A DNA stretch of 64,000 nucleotides from Pontibacter kalidii (GTDB lineage Bacteria > Bacteroidota > Bacteroidia > Cytophagales > Hymenobacteraceae): NCBI RefSeq assembly GCF_026278245.1, contig NZ_CP111079.1:2854501-2918500 (forward strand). Reading direction: 5' to 3'. Shown in pieces: positions 28,140 to 35,793 of this stretch. Below the pieces are notes generated by a model. The model was not told the DNA's origin, ran no database searches, and worked only from the letters and a program-made list of their open reading frames with translations. Every line of letters starts with the position of its first letter. Positions within the stretch are counted from its first letter, which is position 1. The position numbers were made by a program, and so were the translations under genes.

Positions 28140-28961
28140 CTACTCCTGCTTTCCGTTCTGCCGCACCATATACTCGTTTTTGCCGGACACTTTTTGCTGG
28201 ACCGCCTCCTGCCAATCCTGGCCAGTGGCGGAGAGATACTCCGATTCGTTCCATTGCTGCTGCTGCTTCATTTGTTCATCTACTTCCAGCATGTAGAGTT
28301 CGTGGCCTGGCTGTTCCTTCAGCCTGAATCCGCAGGAACGCATCATGGCCAGGATGGCGGCATGGTTGGGCGCCCACCAGTTGGTCATATCACCGGCCAT
28401 GCGCTTCTCAATAAAGGCCATCTTGGGCCAGCCCTCCTCCAGCATGCGCTGGCGGTCGTTTATCTCGAAATCGTCCGGCACGTCGGCCACCTCTTTTCCC
28501 GGCATGGTTAAGGTCTGGAACACCATCTGCCCACGGCATTTCTTAGAGAGGATATCCAGCGAGAGCAGCGGGTAGCGCAGGTGGTAGAGTACGCCCATGT
28601 ACCAGATCAGGTCGAATTGCCTGTCGAGGCGGGCCACATCGTAAACCTGCATCTGCCGGAGCTCAATCTTATCCTCCAATCCGAACTGCTTTGCCGCCCA
28701 CTCCGCCTGCCGCAGGTAGTGTGGGTCCACATCGATTCCCAGCACATTGGCACCGCGCTTGGCCAGTTCTATACTATAAAACCCCGCGTTGCAGCCAATA
28801 TCCAGTACTTCCCATCCTGACAAGTCCTCCGGAATGTAGGGCTCCAGCTCCCGCCACTTAAAGCGGGGGAAATCTCCTAAAAAATGATCCGGAGCAGTTT
28901 GCGCTCCGTTTGGCAGGTGCAGGTTATGGAACCAGGGGCCCATCGCTTCTATCTCCAACAT
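28140..28961 (-). CDS. SAM-dependent methyltransferase of the sugar cluster
   Basis: A 273-residue class I methyltransferase. The SAM-binding strand-loop VLDIGCNAGFYSIELAKRGA, the acidic tip GIDVDPHYL and DLIWYMGVLYHLRYP are clear. The N-terminal GPWFHNLHLPNG and the long C-terminal part with NWWAPNHAAILAMMRSCGF resemble the TIGR04290 (Rta_06860) family, which I recall as occurring in clusters with glycosyltransferases and epimerases; this is from memory and was not checked. Function here: probably methylation of a sugar or its aglycone. It is separated from the last CgeB-like gene by 129 nt containing a hairpin, so it may be expressed at a different level. Confidence 0.82.
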   Translation of the reverse strand: MLEIEAMGPWFHNLHLPNGAQTAPDHFLGDFPRFKWRELEPYIPEDLSGWEVLDIGCNAGFYSIELAKRGANVLGIDVDPHYLRQAEWAAKQFGLEDKIELRQMQVYDVARLDRQFDLIWYMGVLYHLRYPLLSLDILSKKCRGQMVFQTLTMPGKEVADVPDDFEINDRQRMLEEGWPKMAFIEKRMAGDMTNWWAPNHAAILAMMRSCGFRLKEQPGHELYMLEVDEQMKQQQQWNESEYLSATGQDWQEAVQQKVSGKNEYMVRQNGKQE

Positions 28962-29028
28962 ATAGCAATTCTTGATTTAATGTATGAGATAGCTTACGCA
29001 GGTGCAGCAGCTATTGATACATAAACGC

Positions 29029-29069
29029 AAAGCTGCCGCCCCCGGCACAGTCCGGAGGCGGCAGCTTTT
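29029..29069. terminator. Hairpin terminator/attenuator within the sugar cluster
   Basis: AAAGCTGCCGCC and GGCGGCAGCTTT form perfect 12-nt arms, with a weaker inner CCGG pairing. It lies between the third CgeB-like gene and the methyltransferase. T-rich sequence follows the right arm on the plus strand; on the minus strand the run after the stem is weaker, so read-through into the methyltransferase is likely. Confidence 0.7.
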
Positions 29070-29090
29070 ATACGTTGTTCCTACCTTGTG

Positions 29091-30194
29091 CTATACTTCC
29101 TGGCTTACCTCGGAGTTGGCAAAGGGATTTTCCAGTGTCATCAGTTCTTCGGCGTAGCTGATCAGTTCCTGTGCCCTGTGGGCAGCGGTATGGTGCGCCA
29201 TCACCTTTCTGCGCGCGCGCTCGCCAATCAGTTTCCGCTCCGACTTGCAGATCTCGCGCAGATACCTGAGCGTGTCTTTGGTGTCTTTCGCGATTAAAAT
29301 CTCCTTGCCGGGCTCCAGGATCGTCTCCAGGCCTTCCCAATAATCGGAGATGATCGGGGTGCTGCAGGCCGCTGCTTCAAACAGGCGTACGCTTGGCGCG
29401 TAACCTGCCTTGATCATGTCGGCGCGGGTGATATTTAAGGTGAAACGCTGGCTGTTGTAAAAGTTACGGTGCTCGGCGGGCGGCAGGTGCTGGATCAGCT
29501 GCACGTTTTGGGGCCACTTTATACTTGCCGGGTACTGCGGACCAGCCACAACAAACCTGCCGTCCGGCCACTGCCGCGCTGCCTCCAGCATCAGCTTATC
29601 GAGCGGCGGCTGGCGGTCGTCGGAATAGGTACCCAGGTAGCCCAGGTCCCATTTTGCCTCCATCAGCTCCGGGAAGTATAAGCTCGGGTCGAAAGAGCAG
29701 TAAAGCGCGCGTGCCATCGGCGAGCCATACTTTTGCTCCAACAGACTTAGGGTTGGCCCTCCGGTAAAAGACAAGTATAGATCATACTTCGGGATGAGGT
29801 TCGGGTGCAGGTACTCGTAATCTTCGCGCTCCAGTTTAGCCAGTGTTACCGGCGTATCAATATCATAAAAAGCCTTGATGCCGCGGGCAGTCTTTACCAC
29901 CCATTCCCCTACCGGCACACCCTCCGGCACATAGGAGCCCACGATCACCATATCGGCCTGGCGCACCTCCTCCGTAAAACGGTTTCTCAGATCATCCACT
30001 GATTTGTAGAGCTCCGTGCGGCAGTACTCCGGGTTGGGCAAATCGCGGTTGCCGGCATACCAAGGCACATCCCGCTCTAAAAAAGTAACCTGATGGCCCT
30101 GCTTGTGTAGCTCTCTTACCAAACCTCTGAACGTGGTGGCATGGCCGTTGCCCCAGCTGGAGGTGATGGATAAGCCAAGAATTACGATATTCAT
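29091..30194 (-). CDS. CgeB-like glycosyltransferase 3
   Basis: A 367-residue GT-B-fold protein of the CgeB/Glyco_trans_1_2 type. The N-terminus MNIVILGLSITSSWGNGHAT leads to TFRGLVRELHKQGHQVTFLE; the C-terminal half has GYAPSVRLFEAAACSTPIIS and DYWEGLETILEPGKEILIAK, the nucleotide-sugar site region of the family. It is a paralogue of the next two genes. Its start ATG overlaps the stop of the upstream gene by 4 nt. It is predicted to transfer a sugar in the cytoplasm to an unknown acceptor. No signal peptide or membrane segment. Confidence 0.82.
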   Translation of the reverse strand: MNIVILGLSITSSWGNGHATTFRGLVRELHKQGHQVTFLERDVPWYAGNRDLPNPEYCRTELYKSVDDLRNRFTEEVRQADMVIVGSYVPEGVPVGEWVVKTARGIKAFYDIDTPVTLAKLEREDYEYLHPNLIPKYDLYLSFTGGPTLSLLEQKYGSPMARALYCSFDPSLYFPELMEAKWDLGYLGTYSDDRQPPLDKLMLEAARQWPDGRFVVAGPQYPASIKWPQNVQLIQHLPPAEHRNFYNSQRFTLNITRADMIKAGYAPSVRLFEAAACSTPIISDYWEGLETILEPGKEILIAKDTKDTLRYLREICKSERKLIGERARRKVMAHHTAAHRAQELISYAEELMTLENPFANSEVSQEV

Positions 30195-31297
30195 ACGAAT
30201 GCTTTGTTTGTAGATTTAACTTTCGCGTACAGCAATTGTTCCAGTTGCTCTGCGCGGTGATGGTACGTATGCGCAGCCAGTACTTTCTTATACGCAGCTT
30301 CTCCTATTCTCTTTGCCTTTTCTTCGGATAAAGAAGCCATAATTTTAGCTATTTCCGCCCCGTCCCTGGCTACCAATATTTCCTTTCCGGGTTCGAAGAA
30401 AAAGTCGATGCCCTCCCAGTAGTCGGTGATGATACAGACGCCAGCCCCGGCTGCCTCAAACACGCGCGTGGCTGGCGAGAAACCGTAGCGGGCCATGCTC
30501 TCGCGGCTGATGTTGAGCACGGCCTTTGGCGTGCAGTTAAAGGCGTTGTGGTCTTTGGTGTACACGTGGCCCACGTAGTGCACGTTATCCGGCATCTGCT
30601 TATCGCCCCAGCCGCTGCCCCCGATGATGAACTTCTTGCGGAGCTCCAGCGCCGCCGGCTTAAGGAAAAACTCCTCCACGCGGGCTTCGCGGTCGGGCAG
30701 GCGGTTGCCTAGGAAAGCCAGATCGCAGGCAAAGCGCGTGTCAGGTTCCACGGGGAAGTGGGTGGCGGTGTCTAAGGCGTTGTAGATCGGTACGCATTTT
30801 TTCGCGCCCAGTGCCTCATAGGCATTTACCACCGGGTCGCCGCCGCCGTAGGTCAGCACCATATCGTACTGCGGAATCAGCTGCAGCAACTGGTCTTCGG
30901 GGTTGTTGTGCACGCGGTCCAAAGTGGCTGGGGCATCCACATCCCAGAACACCACCAGGCGCTCTTCGGTTTGCAGCTTCAGCACCTCGCGCTCCAGCAG
31001 CTCATCGAACACGCCCACACCGCTGGCTTTTACCACCATGTCGGCCTGCTGGGCATCTTCTAAGCATTCATACACTGCCTCCTCGGTCGCCTCATACACC
31101 ACCACCTTTGCCCAGTCCGGGTCGTCCATGTCACGGTTCTGCTGGCGCTCGTAGGCATCGGGCTCATAAAAGGTAACGTGGTGGCCGCGCTCGCTCAGGG
31201 CTCTTACGATCCCTCTGTAATAGGTAGCGGCGCCGTTCCAATAAGCAGATACCAGGCTGGAGCCGAAAAAAGCGATCTTCAATTTCTTATTCTTCAT
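30191..31297 (-). CDS. CgeB-like glycosyltransferase 2
   Basis: A 368-residue paralogue of the flanking genes: IAFFGSSLVSAYWNGAATYY, RGIVRALSERGHHVTFYEPD, and in the C-terminal half ARYGFSPATRVFEAAGAGVC with DYWEGIDFFFEPGKEILVAR. It overlaps the upstream gene by 11 nt and the downstream gene by 4 nt, so the three are translationally coupled. Divergence between paralogues, about as great as between families elsewhere, suggests different donors or acceptors rather than recent copies. Confidence 0.82.
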   Translation of the reverse strand: MKNKKLKIAFFGSSLVSAYWNGAATYYRGIVRALSERGHHVTFYEPDAYERQQNRDMDDPDWAKVVVYEATEEAVYECLEDAQQADMVVKASGVGVFDELLEREVLKLQTEERLVVFWDVDAPATLDRVHNNPEDQLLQLIPQYDMVLTYGGGDPVVNAYEALGAKKCVPIYNALDTATHFPVEPDTRFACDLAFLGNRLPDREARVEEFFLKPAALELRKKFIIGGSGWGDKQMPDNVHYVGHVYTKDHNAFNCTPKAVLNISRESMARYGFSPATRVFEAAGAGVCIITDYWEGIDFFFEPGKEILVARDGAEIAKIMASLSEEKAKRIGEAAYKKVLAAHTYHHRAEQLEQLLYAKVKSTNKAFV

Positions 31298-32429
31298 CTA
31301 GAATTTGCTCTTTTGGGGTGATGTATACTTTTGACTCGGCTATGCCCAGCTCCTCACACACTCTCTCCAGCTCATTTACACGGTGGGCACAGGTATGGCG
31401 GCTGCAGATGGTTTCCAGGCCACGGCCGGCTACTTCCTTTGCTTTCTCAGGATGGTTGATGATGGTTTGCAGGTGCTGCTTCATCTCCTCGCCGTTGCGG
31501 GCCACCAGGAAATCCTCTCCCGGCGTGAACAGGTTCTCGGCATCATCCCAAGGGGAAGAGATCAGCGGAATGCCGCAGGCCATCGCCTCGAACGGGCGGA
31601 TGGTCGGGATGCCCGGCAGCGCCTCTACGTAAGGCCTTCGCGGCACATGCACCGTCACTTTATACTTGGCAAACTCCTCCGCGGCTTTGTAGTTCGGTAA
31701 CCAGCCCCCGTAGGTTATGCCAGCATCGGCCAGTGCTTTGCGGGCATGCTCGGGGTAGCGCACGCCGTAGATCTTTGCCTTCAGCCCCAGCTCTTTTACC
31801 GGGTTTATCAGGAACTCGTGCAGCTCGGCCGTGCGCTCCTCATCGCCCCAGTTACCGATCCATACCAGGTCGCCTTCAAACTCCTTCCGCTCATGCGGGT
31901 AGAAAACGGAGGTATCGGCGGCTTCGTGCCAGGTCCAGGCTTTCTGGGTCCAGCCTTCCTGCAAGTATAAATCGCGGATCTTTTGCCCGAAAGCCAGCAC
32001 GCCGTCATAGTGTGTCAGGTCATACTTGGCCATGCTTTCACGCGCTGTTACGGCGCGGTGGTGGGTGTCGTGGAACAGCAATTTATACTTGCCGCCGCCA
32101 GCACGGTGCGCGCCAATGCGCTTCACCAGTTCGTGCTCGTTCCACTCATGCACCAGCACCAGGTCAGGATTTGCTAGCACCTCATCCAGGTTTATACTTT
32201 CTAAAGTATAAAAGTTAGTGCTGATCCCAGGATAGTAGGTTTGCAGCTCGTCCAGCTTCTCCTTACCGTAGACCTCTACCAGGTTCTGCAGGCTCCAGCC
32301 ATTTTCAGGCTCGTATACGGTTACCTGGTGCCCCCGCTCCTCCAGTTCCCGCACAATGCCCCGCAGAAAGTGCGCGTTGCCATGGTTCCAGTCAGAAAGT
32401 ATAGAGTGGTAGAAAAGGGTGATGTTCAT
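31287..32429 (-). CDS. CgeB-like glycosyltransferase 1
   Basis: A 380-residue protein starting MNITLFYHSILSDWNHGNAH with FLRGIVRELEERGHQVTVYE, and a C-terminal IPTIRPFEAMACGIPLISSP and DDAENLFTPGEDFLVARNGE region. The open frame extends another 56 codons upstream to 32597, but that part only translates the palindromic repeat, so the ATG at 32429 is taken. An inverted pair of AAGTATA motifs (32191-32212) falls inside the gene. It is the first of the three coupled CgeB-like genes and is separated from the GT4 gene by the repeat element. Confidence 0.82.
   Translation of the reverse strand: MNITLFYHSILSDWNHGNAHFLRGIVRELEERGHQVTVYEPENGWSLQNLVEVYGKEKLDELQTYYPGISTNFYTLESINLDEVLANPDLVLVHEWNEHELVKRIGAHRAGGGKYKLLFHDTHHRAVTARESMAKYDLTHYDGVLAFGQKIRDLYLQEGWTQKAWTWHEAADTSVFYPHERKEFEGDLVWIGNWGDEERTAELHEFLINPVKELGLKAKIYGVRYPEHARKALADAGITYGGWLPNYKAAEEFAKYKVTVHVPRRPYVEALPGIPTIRPFEAMACGIPLISSPWDDAENLFTPGEDFLVARNGEEMKQHLQTIINHPEKAKEVAGRGLETICSRHTCAHRVNELERVCEELGIAESKVYITPKEQILDEE
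32191..32212. repeat. Perfect inverted pair of the AAGTATA motif inside a gene
   Basis: TTTATACTTT and AAAGTATAAA form perfect 10-nt arms around a 2-nt spacer (CT), within the coding sequence of CgeB-like gene 1. It shows that the motif pairs even where codons must be respected. Confidence 0.8.
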
Positions 32430-32461
32430 TTTGTTGTTGGTTATTCGTTGTTGGGTTGGTG

Positions 32462-32615
32462 AGTTTTGAGTGAGTGGATGAGTGAATCGTACATCTTCAC
32501 TTCTGTCATCTTGTAAAGATCTTGGTGGCGAAGTATTAAAGCAGTTGCTACTGGCTAACAAGATCCTTTCAGGATGACATGGAAAGAATTCACTCATCCA
32601 CTCAATCGCTCATTC
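32462..32615. repeat. Nested palindromic repeat between GT4 and CgeB-like genes
   Basis: The outer arms are GAGTGAGTGGATGAGTGAAT and its near complement ATTCACTCATCCACTCAATC; the inner arms are TGTCATCTTG...AAGATC and AAGATCC...AGGATGACA. The outer part matches the repeat at the miaA end; the inner part matches the REP-like palindrome at 3998-4069. It is a composite of two dispersed families and interrupts the cluster, possibly as a transcript-processing or attenuation site. Confidence 0.75.
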
Positions 32616-32620
32616 ACCAT

Positions 32621-33721
32621 TTACACCGTCACGGTCTGTTTCAGCAGCTGGCGGTACACGTGGTCATAGTCCTGGCCCATGGGGTCGGCAGTGTAGCCGT
32701 GGGAGCGTTTCACGGCGCGGCAAGCCATGATGTTGCGACCGAACTCGTCCTCGATCAGGTGATTAATCGTGTCGCGCAGTTCGTCGGCATCGCCCGGGTT
32801 TACGTACTTGGCGGCATTGCCCCAAATCTCGGCCTGGCTGTCGGTCTTACCTACTACCAGTGCGCAACCCGACATGGCTGCTTCCAGAACGGTCAGTCCA
32901 AACGGCTCATACTTAGCTGGCAGCGCATAAATGGAGGCTCTGGAAAGCCAGTCTGATACCTCCTTCTCCGTCAGTTGGCCCAGAAAATGTACGTTCTCCA
33001 GTTGGACCTCCTTGCCGGTGGCCGGATGGCGGGCATCGCCGGCAATGTATACCGGCCACTGCAGGTCGGAGGCAATGTGCGCCAGCATCGAGATGTTCTT
33101 GGCCTCATCCCACACACGGCCCATGCTAAATACAAAAGGCTCTTTTTTACCGAATTGGAAAGTATGCTGGCCACGGCCGTTGTATACCACTGTGCTGTTC
33201 TGGAACGGCCCATACAAGGCTTCTGCCTGGTGCAGCATCGCCTGCGTGGGAGCTACCACCATCGTGGCATGCTGCAAGCCTTTTGTGATCATCTCCTTAT
33301 ATTTGTCCCACTCCTGTGGTACTTCCTCGTCTTTCACGGCTTTCCACCACGACAGCACGCAGGAATGCACCACCACCACCGTCGGCACGCCAAAGTCCAG
33401 CGCACCGTGCGCCATGCCATTCAGGTGCACCAGGTCAGGCTGTATCTCTTCTTTCAGCTTCAGCAGCCACTCACCGGCCTTTTCCACGTCTTCCCAGGGG
33501 CTATCCATCCACTCCAGCTTATACTCGCTCTCGTAGATGGTCAGGTTGTCGATGTCATCGGCCTGCACACGCTGTTCCTCCGAAAGGGGGGCTCCCATGG
33601 TAGCGAGCGAAACGTGCGTTTTAAATGGGGCCAGCGCCCGGATAAGCTCCAGCGCATACGTCCAGACACCGCCCACGGTGTCCGCAGTCATCAATATTTT
33701 TGAGGGATGGTTTGCTTCCAT
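32621..33721 (-). CDS. GT4-type glycosyltransferase
   Basis: A 366-residue GT-B glycosyltransferase. The N-terminus ILMTADTVGGVWTYALELIR has the Gly-rich acceptor-side loop; the C-terminal domain has FVFSMGRVWDEAKN, VHFLGQLTEKEVSDWLSRAS and the family signature PAKYEPFGLTVLEAAMSGCA, where the EPFGL-x4-EAMSxG pattern carries the donor-binding Glu. It probably retains its anomeric bond. It is cytoplasmic, 10 nt downstream of the Gfo/Idh gene, and so likely co-expressed with the sugar-modifying enzymes. Confidence 0.88.
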   Translation of the reverse strand: MEANHPSKILMTADTVGGVWTYALELIRALAPFKTHVSLATMGAPLSEEQRVQADDIDNLTIYESEYKLEWMDSPWEDVEKAGEWLLKLKEEIQPDLVHLNGMAHGALDFGVPTVVVVHSCVLSWWKAVKDEEVPQEWDKYKEMITKGLQHATMVVAPTQAMLHQAEALYGPFQNSTVVYNGRGQHTFQFGKKEPFVFSMGRVWDEAKNISMLAHIASDLQWPVYIAGDARHPATGKEVQLENVHFLGQLTEKEVSDWLSRASIYALPAKYEPFGLTVLEAAMSGCALVVGKTDSQAEIWGNAAKYVNPGDADELRDTINHLIEDEFGRNIMACRAVKRSHGYTADPMGQDYDHVYRQLLKQTVTV

Positions 33722-33730
33722 GTTCTCTTC

Positions 33731-34777
33731 TTATCTTCCGTAAATTTTATCTAATACCTCTGCTACTTTCACAAATTCCTCCGCCTCCTCGTTAAAGCCC
33801 TCGCCACTGGCCACGCGCTCTGCCCAGGCCACGCCGGCACGGCCCATCCAGTCGTCGGGTGGGGCGCAAAGCTGCTCGGTTTTAGTACCATGGTAGCGTT
33901 CAGCCACAAAGTCGTAGAAGGAACCGTTCACGTTCTTAAGGGCTACACCGCCATGGATGCCATAGAAAGTGGCGCTGATGATAGCCTCCTGGCCGGCGGG
34001 CAGGTTCCAGGAGCAGTTCAGCTGCACATGCGTATTGCCTTCCAGCTCGATGCTGGCAGCGGCATAATCCTCTACCTTGCCCTCCACCATGCTGATGGGT
34101 TTGCCTTTGGCATACAGGTGACTTTGTACGTGCTTTACCTTCGGGAAATTCATACTCCACAGCGCAAGGTCCACCAGGTGCACCCCCAGGTCTATCACGC
34201 AGCCGCCCCCAGACAGCTTTGGCTCGTAAAACCAGGCTTTATCGGGGCCATAGGCATTGTGAAATACTAACTCGATGGCATAAATCTGGCCTAACTCTCC
34301 GCTCTGCACTACCTTGTATACTTCCTGCATGGCCCTGGTGTAGCGGTACGACAGGTCCACGCCCAGTAGTTTATTGCTGTTGCGGGCAGCCTCTACCACA
34401 CGCCTTGTCTCCTCCACGTTGCGGCCCAGTGGCTTCTGGCAGAAAACAGCCTTCCCCGCCTCCAGTGCCAGTGTGCTCTGCTCGGCATGGAAAGCGCTTG
34501 GCGTAGCGATCACGATGCCCTCCAGCTCCGGCTTGTGCAACATGGCCTCCAGGGAGGCCACCTGCTCTGCCTGCGGGGCACTCTTCAGGGCTTCTTCCGC
34601 ATTTTGGGCTGCCGTGTCGGAAATGCAGGCAACCTCAGCAGCGCGGTGCCTGGCGATCACCTCCATGCGGTTACGGCCAATCCAGCCGACGCCTAAAAAG
34701 CCAAGTTTCGGTTTTGAATTAGGAGAAGAAGAAGATGCAGAAAGGGCTTCTGCCGTGTCAAGTACAGTTTCCGTCAT
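33731..34777 (-). CDS. Gfo/Idh/MocA-family oxidoreductase
   Basis: A 348-residue NAD(P)-dependent sugar dehydrogenase-like protein. The Rossmann opening is LGFLGVGWIGRNRMEVIARH; CQKPLGRNVEETRRVVEAA contains the conserved Lys of the EKP motif (here QKP), and GGGCVIDLGVHLVDLALW carries the usual GG-x2-D-x-G-x-H active-site signature. Its N-terminal 20 residues are Ser/Ala-rich. It starts 3 nt after the dehydrogenase ends. It probably oxidises or epimerises a sugar or cyclitol at a ring carbon; together with the adjacent zinc-type dehydrogenase it could install or remove a keto group. Confidence 0.87.
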   Translation of the reverse strand: MTETVLDTAEALSASSSSPNSKPKLGFLGVGWIGRNRMEVIARHRAAEVACISDTAAQNAEEALKSAPQAEQVASLEAMLHKPELEGIVIATPSAFHAEQSTLALEAGKAVFCQKPLGRNVEETRRVVEAARNSNKLLGVDLSYRYTRAMQEVYKVVQSGELGQIYAIELVFHNAYGPDKAWFYEPKLSGGGCVIDLGVHLVDLALWSMNFPKVKHVQSHLYAKGKPISMVEGKVEDYAAASIELEGNTHVQLNCSWNLPAGQEAIISATFYGIHGGVALKNVNGSFYDFVAERYHGTKTEQLCAPPDDWMGRAGVAWAERVASGEGFNEEAEEFVKVAEVLDKIYGR

Positions 34778-34779
34778 AT

Positions 34780-35790
34780 TTAAAAGGTTATCAGGGCTTT
34801 CACAAAACCTTCAGGGCGGCTTGTGAGGTTCTTGAATGCTATTGCTATGTTATCTAAAGTATACGCATGCGTGTAAAGCCTGTCAGGGTTCATACTGCCC
34901 TCTTCCACGGCCTTCACGGCTGCTTTTATACCTTTGATGTACTCTTTCGGATCGCGCTCATGCGCATTGATGACGTCGAGACCGCGCCAGTTCCAAAGTT
35001 GGATATTTACCTGACGCATGCCGTCCTGGTGAAAGCCGGCGATGATCAGTCTGCCACGCTCTGCGGTCAGTTCGCCAGCCAGATTCAGCGGCCACTCCTT
35101 TCCGGTGCACTCTAGTACGCGCTCGCAGAAGTTTCCGTTTGTCAGATCCTTAACTTTTTCTATAATTTTATAGTGATCATCCATTTTGATCACCTCATCG
35201 GCGCCGCACTCCCGGGCAACTTCCAGCGAGTACTCCCGCTGCGAGACGGCAATGACCCGCGCCCCCGCGTTTTTGGCCAGCTGCACCAGCAGCGCCCCCA
35301 GGAAACCGATGCCCAGTATGGCCACCGTCTGCCCCGCCTGAATCTCGCTTCGCTTAAAGATGTTCATAGCGCAACCCAGCGGCTCGCCTGGGAACGGCTT
35401 ACCTGCCAGGCTCTCCGGCAGTTTCACCACCTTGTCGGCATCGGCCAGGTCGTACTCGGCATAGGCGTTATAAGACAGGGCTGCCACGCGGTCGCCGGGC
35501 TTTACGGCAGTTACGCCCTCCCCTACGGCATCTACCACACCCCAGCCTTCGTGGCCCGGGTTGCCGGCATCTACCGGGTAGCTGAACCACTCGCGGCCTT
35601 CCCACACAGGAATGTTGGAGGCGCAGAGGCCACAGCCCTGCAGACGTATGCGCACCTGCCCTGCCTGTGGCTCAGGCAGGGCGGTTTCTTCTACTTTTAT
35701 ACTTTGCGGCGATGCTACAACGGCCGCTTTCATGGTGGTAGCCCGGGTGTCGGCTCCCTGCTTCTGATCTGTTGTAAGGGTATCTTGCAT
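34780..35790 (-). CDS. Zinc-type alcohol/polyol dehydrogenase (MDR superfamily)
   Basis: A 336-residue medium-chain dehydrogenase. The catalytic-zinc region is visible as LQGCGLCASNIPVWEG and NPGHEGWGVVDAVGEGV; the Rossmann part has VAILGIGFLGALLVQLAKNA. The four-Cys structural zinc lobe is absent, which is common in some sugar/polyol branches. The start may be 35790, 4 nt after the previous stop, or the ATG 19 codons on (MKAAVVASP), which matches the usual family start. Substrate is probably a sugar, cyclitol or nucleotide sugar given the neighbours. Confidence 0.85.
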   Translation of the reverse strand: MQDTLTTDQKQGADTRATTMKAAVVASPQSIKVEETALPEPQAGQVRIRLQGCGLCASNIPVWEGREWFSYPVDAGNPGHEGWGVVDAVGEGVTAVKPGDRVAALSYNAYAEYDLADADKVVKLPESLAGKPFPGEPLGCAMNIFKRSEIQAGQTVAILGIGFLGALLVQLAKNAGARVIAVSQREYSLEVARECGADEVIKMDDHYKIIEKVKDLTNGNFCERVLECTGKEWPLNLAGELTAERGRLIIAGFHQDGMRQVNIQLWNWRGLDVINAHERDPKEYIKGIKAAVKAVEEGSMNPDRLYTHAYTLDNIAIAFKNLTSRPEGFVKALITF

Positions 35791-35793
35791 CGG

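Noticed and set aside
31287..32597. Longer form of CgeB-like gene 1 with 56 extra N-terminal residues
   Set aside because: The extra residues come from the palindromic repeat; the family N-terminus begins at the ATG at 32429.
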